DNA from: Hirudo medicinalis
Taxonomy: Eukaryota > Annelida > Clitellata > Hirudinida > Hirudinidae
Length of the DNA: 30,392 nt
Reading direction: 5' to 3'
Assembly (NCBI GenBank): GCA_011800805.1
Contig: MPNW01000560.1
Span: forward strand, 191,562-221,953
Position numbers and translations under genes: made by a program. The notes below the pieces were generated by a model. It made no database searches. It saw only the letters and a program-made list of their open reading frames with translations, and had not been told where the DNA came from. Shown piece after piece: positions 7,893-16,980 of the stretch; the first letter of the stretch is position 1, and each line of letters opens with the position of its first letter.

Positions 7893-10163
7893 TTACTTAA
7901 AACCAAAAAGGTTGCTTTGAAAGAATGGATGTTTAAGCGCCTTATCAGCAGCTATTCTGCGATCTGGACCCCAAACCAATATGCGAGAGATCAAATCGAC
8001 CAAAAGGTCAAATTGTTTAGCATACATTGGATTCCAGGATCTTCTAAAAATTTCAGTTTTCTCTAAAAGCAGTTTCCGAAGAGAAACTGAATTTGGAATA
8101 ATTGTCTGGAAAATAAAATGTTAGGATCACAGAAGTTCGAAATAAAAAATGTTCAAATTAATTATTATAAACAGTAATTAATTATTATTACTTTGTTCTT
8201 TGGCACGTAAGAGTAGTTTTCATACTCAAAGTACTTGCTCCATTTTGGCGACCTTCTGATCATGGAAGATGGTGGCATGCCTATGATCTTCACCAGTTCG
8301 TCTATGTAGTGATTTACGTCCTTCACGCAGAAAAATGTTTTTCCAGTCAGCATGGCGAGGAGGATGCACCCGAGACTCCACATGTCCACCGAAGTGTCGT
8401 AGGAAATTTCTAATACCACCTCCGGAGCTCGGTAGGAAATGGCTTGGATTGGATAACTTCTCTAGAATGAAGAAGTTCTTTTACTTTCTCAACTCAACAA
8501 TGGTTTCTTAATTAGATTTGATATTTAAGTCATCAAATTAGTGGATTAATTGGTTATAAATTATTATTTTATTATTATTAATATTTTACAAGCGACCTTT
8601 TAAAATGAAAGACAAATTGCATGCTCCACTTACTATTGATAAGGAAGTTAATTGGGCGAATCCAAAGTCTGCGATTTTGGCTATGCATCCTTCAAACATG
8701 ATGTTGTCGGGCTTCAAATCTCCGTGGATAATTCCATCTCCACCGATGTTTTTCAATTCAAAGAGGGCCGCACAAAGCTGCTTGGCAACCAATCTGATTG
8801 TCTTCATGTTCATTCCTGATGATGATTTATTCAGGTGGTTCTGAAGGTCGTGATGAAGAAGGTCGTACACCAGAAATTGTCTGTTTTTGACGGTGAAGTG
8901 GTCTCTCAAATAAACTGTAATGCAATCACATCCCGTCAAAATATCATGAGTAGGAATCGAATGGGGGAGGGGGAGTTTTTTGGCCGAGGAATAAAGTACA
9001 AAAAACTAAAAGTGTTTAGAGATGGAACCTTCTAACGTGTTGACGATGTAATAATTAATGATAATAATAATGGTTAATTTATAAAGCGCCATTTGCATAG
9101 CATCAGAGGCGCCTAATTAATGGATTAATAGTCTGCTTTTGTTCAACTTCTTAAAACTATTTGCATTGATACTTTGGAAATTCAGTGATGAATGATTCTA
9201 CTGTAATTCCATCATTTCAAGCCTCATTTCTTAATTTTCTAACAGTAATTTTATAAGCATTTACAAATACTGTTACTCTTTCAATAACTAAATTTGGTTA
9301 TCAACCTCAATCAAAGTCCAAGAGAGATTCAGACTTTTTGGACGCAGTCTTAAAGTATGAAGATGATACTTTAGCAATCGCAAGAGCAGGGACAATGACG
9401 AAGTGCGTTCGGAAGGACAGGGTGAGTCTTTTGTCAAATTATGTGGAAACATTACTGTTTCGTAAGCATAACTTCAGAGCAGTGTCATATTCAACATCGA
9501 TGCCCCAAGTATCCTGGTGATTTTATTCCACGAATTTATGATAAATTGGATTCTGATATTGAATAAATGTTCGCATTAAAAAAGTTTAAATATCTTGTAC
9601 ATGATTTACGTCATTCTCCGGCAAAACCCGGCAAATTTTAGCCGGGGCCCCGGTCGATTGCTAATCATGAGATACTTAAATGCTTATTGAGTAGTTAATA
9701 AAATTATTTGTAATGAATGTGTTTTTAATTAAAATAAATTAATTATGAATAAATATGCAATGGAGCGGAAGACCTGATGTCGCCAAACGTTAACAAGCAA
9801 CAAATCAGCCCTTCAGCCGGTGAATAAATAATGTCAATAAATGTCTGTTGAAACATCGAATATATTTCAATCTTTCGTGCCAACCATTCACAAAGACACG
9901 ATCTTATGTGAGGTAGAGAGACATAAGTTTTAAGTGATCACATTTAACTAACCAAAATGTTTAACCAATCTGATGTTTTCATTGATGACGGTAGTCGCAT
10001 AAATCTCTACGTCCATTGATTCGCCAACTTTTTTCGGCATTTTTATTGCCACTTCTTTGTCATCGAGGATGTCTCTGGCCTTGTACACCCTTCCAATCAA
10101 ACCTTCACCGATCACATTATTGAGCAGGTATCTTCCTCTCAGTATTGTCCTGTTTCTCTCCAT
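7893..10163 (-). CDS. Divergent DYRK-like (CMGC) protein kinase, catalytic domain only
   Basis: Four exons (minus): 10163-9953, 8914-8634, 8461-8192, 8105-7893, all GT..AG with agreeing phases. The total is 975 nt, 324 residues, essentially a bare kinase domain. Visible parts: Gly-rich loop GEGLIGRV (19-26), catalytic Lys41 in VAIKM, likely helix-C Glu53, HGDLKPDN (134-141, catalytic Asp136), DFG (153-155), APE (176-178), DMWSLGCI (190-197) and an HPFF end. The order, the IIGMPP segment and the non-RD catalytic loop point to DYRK/HIPK-type kinases, nearest DYRK. The activation loop reads SYPIQAISYRAPE where DYRKs have YTYIQSRFYRAPE. The autophosphorylated second Tyr is replaced by Pro and the CMGC Arg by Ile. 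DYRK N-terminal regions are absent. ATP-binding and catalytic residues remain, so activity is plausible. The substrate is unknown. Confidence 0.85.
9076..9116. repeat. Dispersed-repeat terminal hairpin module
   Basis: TTTATAAAGCGCC, TTGCATAG and GGCGCC form an imperfect hairpin with arms GCGCC (9086-9090) and GGCGC (9108-9112). It resembles the tail of the SINE copies and the module at 26.72 kb. It is preceded by a short TAATAATAA stretch and lies in the kinase first intron. Confidence 0.6.
9259..9566 (+). CDS. Possible two-exon unit inside the kinase first intron, opposite strand
   Basis: A frame without stops runs from about 9259 to a strong donor at 9422 (GACAGG|GTGAGT), phase 0. It includes KSKRDSDFLDAVLKYEDDTL and then MTKCVRKDR. 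After a 58- or 61-nt intron, a run of possible acceptors (…CAGAGCAG) at 9476-9482 leads in phase into CHIQHRCPKYPGDF…DKLDSDIE and TAA at 9564-9566. That stop lies inside an AATAAA hexamer (9562-9567). The composition is charged and varied, unlike neighbouring AT-rich translations. The 5' boundary and start codon are unresolved: either there are upstream exons or the Met at about 9395 is used. Family not recognised; the C/H spacing is not a known zinc finger to me. Confidence 0.35.
9616..9655. repeat. GC-rich palindromic island
   Basis: A roughly 40-bp GC-rich patch contains CCGGCAAAACCCGG and a perfect 12-bp palindrome CCGGGGCCCCGG (9642-9653). It shares the CGGCAAAACC core with the fold-back at 23-101, so both may be remnants of one repeat family. 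Confidence 0.5.
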
Positions 10164-12538
10164 TTTGAAATTCTGAAGTGACTAATTTTCAAAAATTGTT
10201 AAAACTTAATTTGTAGAGTAGAACTAGTCTTTTACAACTTAAGATGACTATTAAATTGTGTATTTGGCACCAAAGAACATTCAAATTGTAAAAGATTTTA
10301 TTAACTTGTTACAATTGTAAGATTTTTAAAAATTAAAATCACTTAAAATTTATTTATAAAATTTAAATTGAAAAAAAAAGAGAACTCAATTAGATGTTTA
10401 CTTCGTTATTCAAAAAGTTAATTCTACTTTGTAATTTTGTTTACGTTATAATAAACATGTTTATTAACCATTTGTTTACGAAAACAGTGCAATGTTTGAA
10501 CATTTGAAGTTGTGAAAAGTCTCACAAGAACTTATAAACAATATCAATTTATTGGATGTGGTTGTTCATAACTAATATTAACATTAACTACTCCAATAAC
10601 TAATATTAACATTAACTACTCCAACATTTTCATTGTTTTAAAGAGAACGTTCTATCTGAAGATTTTTTCACAATAATAAAAATCTTTTCCGCAGTTCGCT
10701 ATCGAGTTAATTTAAAAATTGAAAAATTCTGTTCAAAACTTAATGAAGACTTAATGAAGTTAAAATGTGAATAATTAAAATAAGTGATAAATTCACAACT
10801 TAAAATAATGAGTTGGCAAACAAAAGGATGAGAAAATGGATTGCGTTGACGATTGATTGCCCATTTATTGGTAGGTTGTCGGAAGAATGAAGGAACAGCA
10901 TGTAAAAGAAGAAACATATTTTCGAAAAATTCATCACTCAATTTTTCTCAGGAAGCAATTTCAATTTCTTGCCTCACACTTTTGCAGGAGTGATGGAGAG
11001 AGAGAATGATGTCGAGGGAGTGGAAAGCAAATATTCCATTTGAAACTTAATTGAAAATCACCTCAAATTCTTCTAATTTCACCAACGAAAAGTTATCAGC
11101 ATTCAGGACAAGATGTGAAAAAGTAGACAAAATTGGACTCACGCGATTTCAGATCGACAGAATTAAGATTAACAAGGATTACTTTTTTTTAATCAGAAAA
11201 TTTCGAGTTTCGTTGTCAACCAAACAAACATGGATTAAGGTAATTTAATTTGCTTCCTTTTCAAATCTCCATCGTTTGGCTCACAAAACTTCTAACAAAT
11301 TTTTAAAATTCCTTTTTTAGTCTCAATGTATTCTTGAACTGATGGTCCCCTTAGGAGGATGAGAATTACATGGGGTTTGAGCATAAATTATTTATATGTA
11401 TTTTTATATATATATATATATATATATTGTGGTTGAAAACATAATTTTATATTTTGTTCTCAAACGAAATATGAATAAAAATGCACTTTAATACGCCAAA
11501 TAAATCCAAGGCTATTTACATCACAAATTTTTTAGAATCTGAAACATTCTTGGTCATGATTTCAATTATAAATGTTTGACAGAATCTGTTGGAAAATTTA
11601 TGGAATGCCATTATAAGCTGGAGATGATGAGTGGATGTAAGAGCGTCATCTTAAAAGGCCAACGTATTTTTTGGATTAATTCTAAGTCGACCACGTTACA
11701 ATGTTAGGTGGACATCTGAAAATGCTCTTGAGAAAAAGGGGCGCTACTTAAGTTGAAATTTTACTGAGAACTGACGCTCAATTTTCCAGCGCAGGGAAAA
11801 TTACTATTATTTCTTTAATAAGTTATTATATATCATTTAACGTCAATATAATACTTTTAAGAATGCATAATTATTTACCTTTTGTTTCAGCAACATTTTA
11901 AATATATTATTTAAACATTATAATATATATATTCATGTATGGGTTTTAAAATAATAACAATAATAATAATAATAATAATAATATAAATATTAATAATAAT
12001 ACAAATAATAATAATAATAATAGCTTTAATAGCATTGAAACGTAATACTTGTCATCATAATTATGGAGTTGCTACTTGTCATTCAGTTGACGTCCTCAGA
12101 GTTAATTGTGTCTTGAATATTTCATGGACCCCTCTAAACCCCAGAAAAACTTCAATTTTTCCACTTTTTCAATTTATGTTTCTGTTAAACTGGAAAAATC
12201 GGCTTTTCTTTCTTTATTTGTTTCTGAAATCAGCGACAAAACTTCATATTACTTGCGTAATTGCTAATTGATGTTCGTCATTATCATTATTAATGTTAAT
12301 TCAAATTGGAATTACTTAGAAGTAATAATGTTTTTCTAAGTTAAAATTATCGTTGTCCACAAAATATGTTGTATTTATTGTGATGATGATCAGATCATTT
12401 CACTAACGACTCCATTCAAATATTTATATTTCGAAATAAATGTCTTCAACAAAAACTCAGCAAAGAGCAAATAAGTTTTAATTAGTTTTAAACTTTTTAA
12501 AAATACTTTTTTTAGGAGAATACTCCTTCTTGTTTCAG
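10164..12538. other. Mostly non-coding stretch with a few exon-like fragments
   Basis: Contents: a 28-bp direct duplication at about 10566-10622 (ACTAATATTAACATTAACTA core), a TA run at about 11405-11427, and an AAT run at about 11955-12023. Weak plus-strand exon-like pieces are at 10988-11041 (good acceptor, VMEREND...), 11051-11236 (ends in AAG|GTAATT) and 11583-11707 (see findings). None could be joined in phase to the terminal exon at 12539. Confidence 0.4.
11955..12023. repeat. AAT microsatellite
   Basis: Interrupted run of AAT/TAA triplets with occasional AAC or AAAT variants. Confidence 0.9.
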
Positions 12539-12692
12539 GCAGAAAAATAAAAAATGTTGTGATGCTGTGGTGTTGTGTGTGTCTGCAACCATTGAGCGCA
12601 AAGAAAAGACCTTGATGACGTCATCCAACGAGGAATTGAAGAAGCAACAAAGGAATTTAAAAATTCCTGAAAAGGCACCTGTTGAACGATAA
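12539..12692 (+). CDS. Probable 3'-terminal exon of an unidentified gene
   Basis: A good acceptor, CTTCTTGTTTCAG, ends at 12538. The exon reads 50 codons in one frame (phase 2 entry), including CCDAVVLCVSATIERKEK and LKKQQRNLKIPEKAPVER, to TAA at 12690-12692. AATAAA follows at 12711-12716, only 18 nt after the stop, which fits the very short 3' UTRs suggested elsewhere in the window. The peptide is Lys/Glu-rich and looks coding, but I do not recognise it. The preceding exon must end in phase 2 and was not identified. The opposite strand is also open here; that frame looks less natural. Confidence 0.4.
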
Positions 12693-14211
12693 GCTTCTCA
12701 GGTGGACGAAAATAAATAAATACCATGTTGTATTTTCACTGTTGAGTGAATTAATTGGTAATGTAATCCGTGAAATGTAATTTCTTTATTTACCAATTGA
12801 TTGAATTTAACCGAGCTGATGTTTGTTGGAACAATTTAATAAAAGTCTTATTCAATTCAACAATTAATATAAAATGAATCACAAGCTTGGTTTTTTTCTG
12901 ATAAATCTTTCCTGAGTGTATCTCATGACGTATTAACGTTTGTCTGTCAAAAATGGATTAAATGCAAATAAGAAATGATTTTTGTGAATTAAGGAGAAAA
13001 ATAAGGGCAAAATAGCTGGAATGTAATAATAAAAATCTAAAGATAAAGCGAAGAATAAGACTTAAAATAAGAATACTTTAGCGAAAAATTTGTAAATTCT
13101 TCAGAGACTCCCAAAAAAATTGTTTCATTCGTGGCTTTTTATAATTAGTTAAATCACACCAACAACGACATGTAATGAATACATGCATTGATCAATATTA
13201 ACAATATTAACAACATTAACAACAAAACTAACTGATTCACTCACCCATGAAGCTTAGATGGTTGCAGTGGTTCTCGCACGGCACGTTTGAGTTGATAATT
13301 ATCGTGATGTGTTGCATCAAAAAGTTCTCGAAATAAAATTGAGTTTCTGTTGCATGTGAAGTTGAGTTTAATACGAAAGACCCATCAATAATATTAACAT
13401 CATAATAACATTAATATAATTATATAAGAATATAATAATTAATTTAGTATCTTATTATCAGCAATTAAAAAATGCAATGTACTATTTATTGTTAATAATT
13501 CGTAATGTTATTATTGTAAACGTCTTATTTTATAAATCCCACTCAGAACTTCATCATTGTTCACTGTTAGGACCCCCTATCAACCAAATTTCTAATATGA
13601 CTGTCGGAGGAAAATTATTCTTCATTATTCTTAATTATTTAATCGTGCCAAAAGTATATTTTATGCTTTATTATATTATCCTGCATTTTTTCTTTTATTT
13701 TATTTGCAAAAGAATTTTATTTTGAAAAGAGAAAATAGAAACTTATTGACGGTGATGAAAAGAGAGAGCAACGTGAGACAGCGAAATAACATTTCAAGCA
13801 AAACTCTGATGAAGAAAATATTCAACAACAAAGGAAATTTATTAGAATTGAAAAAATACAAAAGCTTTAAAATCTCTAAAACATTGGCAGTTATCATCGT
13901 GACTGCGAAACACGAGGGATTGGAGTGCCATGATTGCGGGTCGCTTGGGTTTCAAGGAGCAAGTTATTGATAAAATGCTCCATATTTCTCGCAAGGTGCC
14001 GCAATCCCAACTGATTATAAAATCTTTTTCTTCCAAACATTCATTCCTACTCAAGAAAAAATTCTTACTGAACCTAAGTCAGTCCACTGTTCGAACACTG
14101 TCTGCCCATATGGGGTCATCTAACATGACAACTCACCAATATTGAGAGGTTCCAAGGGCCCTACCATACATCATCTAGTTACCCTACAACGAACCCTTTG
14201 TGGTCCTCGAC
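12693..14211. other. Non-coding stretch, possible decayed transposon at its right end
   Basis: No gene seen in 12.7-13.9 kb, which is AT-rich. At about 13905-14200 base composition rises, and frames containing AMIAGRLGFKEQ and STVRTLSAHMG weakly recall the N-terminal helix-turn-helix of Tc1/mariner transposases. The resemblance is too weak to call as an element. Confidence 0.3.
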
Positions 14212-15240
14212 CAGTGTTATTTTAGTTCTGAAAATAATTTTAGTTATGATTCCTATTCTCGTTCTCAAAGTAATTCAAGTCATAATTTTAGTTCACATTT
14301 TAGTTCTAGAAAATTCATAATTTAACATTTAAAAGTGGTTTGTTTCTTCATTCCGAATTGAAATAATAATTTATTCGTAAAATGAATTATATTAATAAAA
14401 TGAATAAAGTTACTATTAATTTGTAAAAAGGCACGCATTTGCAAATACTTGTGCATCCTGTTCCTTCTTCCACTTGTCATCATTCCACATAAAGAATATT
14501 CTTTCAGCAAATGCTTGAGAGGCAGGAGCAGAAACGAGATCCTCTGCTATTTTGATATTTTGATTTTTTTTGATAATTTTGGATGCGTTTCTTCTCGTTT
14601 GATCCAAAAATCGCAAAATATCTTCTTCAACCATGTCACCTCCACAAAGATAGCGGTTTAGTTTGTTCACTAATGAAATCTTTGTTTTGATTGATCTTGT
14701 TCGCTAATGTATCTGAAGAACTGACGATTTTCTTTTGATGGAACTTAAACTTTTTGGACGTCAAATCAGTTCCACATTCATTGGACTCTTTTTTTGTATT
14801 TTTTTTTATTTAGCCAATCTTTTGAGTGCCTTATATATCCGAATGGGATGTTAAGGCACTTTTTAATCAATCTATCATTTATATAGCTCCCTGGCGGTGC
14901 AGGCTGGATTGCGAACACATAATAATCATTCGATTATAATTAGATTTAATCTAATGCAGCAATAAACATTTTTGCTTCTTTGAGAAGGTTAACTAAAGCT
15001 GGATCAAAAAGAATCTCTAAACATACTGCAGCTGGTAATGTAATTAAACCAACGGAATTAGGATCCGAAATATGTGAGAATCGCATTCTCAAATCCTGCA
15101 GGTAGCTAGATGCACCAGATTGTTGTAAATGACATTCCAAATTTAAAAGTGATGGCACTACATCTGATAATGACATGGCATCATCTTGCAGTGCATCTGC
15201 TTGTGCAGCAACCTGTTCCACGAATGTGTCTTATTTATGA
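14212..15240 (-). mobile_element. Decayed hAT-superfamily DNA transposon, 3' part
   Basis: Minus-strand fragments of a hAT transposase. One (15221-14946) contains DVVPSLLNLECHL and LRMRFSHISDP followed by an AA-C-LDP-like block, as in the region before the hAT dimerisation domain. A second (14670-14416) contains SAPASQAFAERIF; a frameshift then continues into SLCGMMTSGRRNRMHKY and LQMRAFLQIN, the hAT C-terminal dimerisation domain. The coding line is broken by a stop, an inserted SINE piece and that frameshift. CAGTGTTATTTTAG at 14212 is a plausible terminal inverted repeat, but no matching left end was found. Inactive fossil. Confidence 0.75.
14825..14925 (-). mobile_element. SINE fragment (copy 2) inserted in the hAT remnant
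   Basis: On the minus strand this reads GTTCGCAATCCAGCCTGCAC, CGCCAGGGAGC and TATATAAAT, matching the B-box and 3' half of the SINE at 5.9 and 15.8 kb. A 9-bp stem follows at its 3' end: AGTGCCTTA (14825-14833) and TAAGGCACT (14852-14860). It separates the two hAT transposase fragments, so it inserted after the hAT. Confidence 0.65.
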
Positions 15241-15769
15241 GATCAGAAGTGCTGTGCAACTTACTAGCATCAATTTCACCCTTTCTGATGATAATAATAA
15301 TAATTATTATTATATTTAATAATTGCTAACATGTTATATTTTACACCTGCATTATATAATGAATTGAAATTAGATATTAATTGAATCACGGACGCCATAC
15401 AAGGACACGTCAATATGGCGTCCAAAAGATGTCCACTCTTTAAATGCCTCGTCTTCCTGAACTCAACAAACTCCTTCCAACATGAGGTGGGTTTTACTTC
15501 AATTAACAATTTTTATTTTTTTTTATATTTTCACTCGATGTTGCAGTGCTTTGTTGAAAAATAAATTATGATAATTATTGTTAATATTAATAAATCTATA
15601 AGAAATGCCATCCTGTAATCACATGGGATGATCTTAAACCTTCATGGTTGTCATTCAATTCGAACTAAAAATTATTAATTCAAAATAATGTTTAAATGTT
15701 ATTAATTGATCATTAAAGAAAACTGCTTCATTGTAGCTGGAAAATTAATGTTTACAAATTTTATTCTTA
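15241..15769. other. AT-rich stretch, nothing firm
   Basis: An ATA/TAA repeat lies at about 15290-15320. A minus-strand frame (15509-15276, containing CWKEFVEFRKTRHLKSG) is open, but I cannot link it to hAT or any family. Confidence 0.35.
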
Positions 15770-15957
15770 GTAATGACACCTGGCATGCATTTTGGCCGAA
15801 TGGGTTACGTTCCTGCATACGGCGGTAATGCCAACAGTCGCAATGTGTCGTGTTCGAAACCCAGCCTGCACTGCCACAATAACCCTTGGGAAGGAGCGCT
15901 ACATAAATGTTTAACAAGAGGCGCCTCTATGCATAAGGCGCTATATAAATGAAGTAC
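15770..15957 (+). mobile_element. tRNA-derived SINE, copy 3 (most complete)
   Basis: Perfect A box TGGCCGAATGGG (15793-15804) and B box GTTCGAAAC (15852-15860), 47 nt apart, then a non-tRNA body GCCTGCACTGCCAC. The 3' hairpin is GCGCCT (15921-15926), loop CTATGCATA, AGGCGC (15936-15941), followed by TATATAAAT. This is the copy that defines the family in this window. Confidence 0.85.
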
Positions 15958-16253
15958 ATTTACATTCAAATCACTAAAAAAAATTCATTTCATTCAAACA
16001 CCTGAGTTAGTTAAACAATCAGTCAATAAATTATTAACATGTTTAATGTCATCTTATCAGCATCTTTTTTTATTAATTATACATTAATAACAATTTCTTT
16101 TTTAATTATTAATTTTCAAATCTTCACATAAATCCCTCCTTTAAATTGAAATCAACTTAAGAATTGAAGAATCAGTGATTGGAGATGATAAACATGATGA
16201 ATTGCAAGGCATTCGACAACCTCATTATTGTTTGATTGAACATTTGTAGTGCA

Positions 16254-16320
<67 letters not shown>

Positions 16321-16395
16321 TTGATGATTATGATGGGGATGATTATGATTATGATGGGGATGATGGTGGTGATAATGACGACGATGATGATGATA
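16254..16395. repeat. AAT microsatellite followed by GAT-rich repeat
   Basis: Uninterrupted AAT/TAA triplets for about 65 bp, then GATGATTATGATGGGGAT-type repeats to about 16395. Confidence 0.95.
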
Positions 16396-16980
16396 ACTAC
16401 AATAATTAATAATATTAAATATTAATATAACTGATAATGTCATAAAAAATGAATGATTAATAATAATAGCTAATGAGAGAGCGGATAATAACATTGTTAA
16501 TAATTGACACTTGAAAGCATTTCAATTAATTTTCAATTCGTTACGCATTACGTATTTTTAAGAAACAATTTAGGGAAATTTTCAGCAATTTAAGTCGGCA
16601 TTTTAAGTAAATAATCGGAAATATAATTTATTTGTCGAACGATGTTGGTCTTAAATTTATTTCTAAACCAACATTCTTCATTCTTTCAAATAATTTTTTT
16701 ATTATTTCCAAATTATTGCAATTTTCAATTTAATTATTTTCGATAATTTCACCCAAAAATTCAACTTGCGAACTTGTGCAGACGATTAAATCTCAATTTG
16801 CAAAAGTAAATTATTTTTCTTTTTCACTGAAATTTATGCTTCTATTTTTGTGTCTAAAATCTCAAGAACTTCTCAGTTCCTTTAAAAGCATGTTTAATCA
16901 CTCTTAAATGCATTTAAATCTCAATATTCCACCTTTAAATAAACATTAATTTGAGAAATGCGACCAGGATTTTGTTAAAA
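16396..16980. other. AT-rich region upstream of the CCN gene
   Basis: No coding sequence or RNA gene seen. If the CCN start at 16981 is right, this holds its promoter; no TATA box or other element stands out. Confidence 0.4.

Noticed and set aside
13905..14200. Tc1/mariner N-terminal fragment
   Set aside because: Similarity rests on a few residues in shifting frames; not enough to call.
15276..15509. Upstream part of the hAT transposase
   Set aside because: The frame is open but shows no hAT block I can name, so it was left outside the element.
15793..15860. Functional tRNA gene
   Set aside because: A and B boxes are present, but no acceptor-stem pairing or cloverleaf was found and related copies carry a SINE body and tail.
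16225..16494. His/Tyr-rich minus-strand frame
   Set aside because: Pure product of the AAT and GAT microsatellites.
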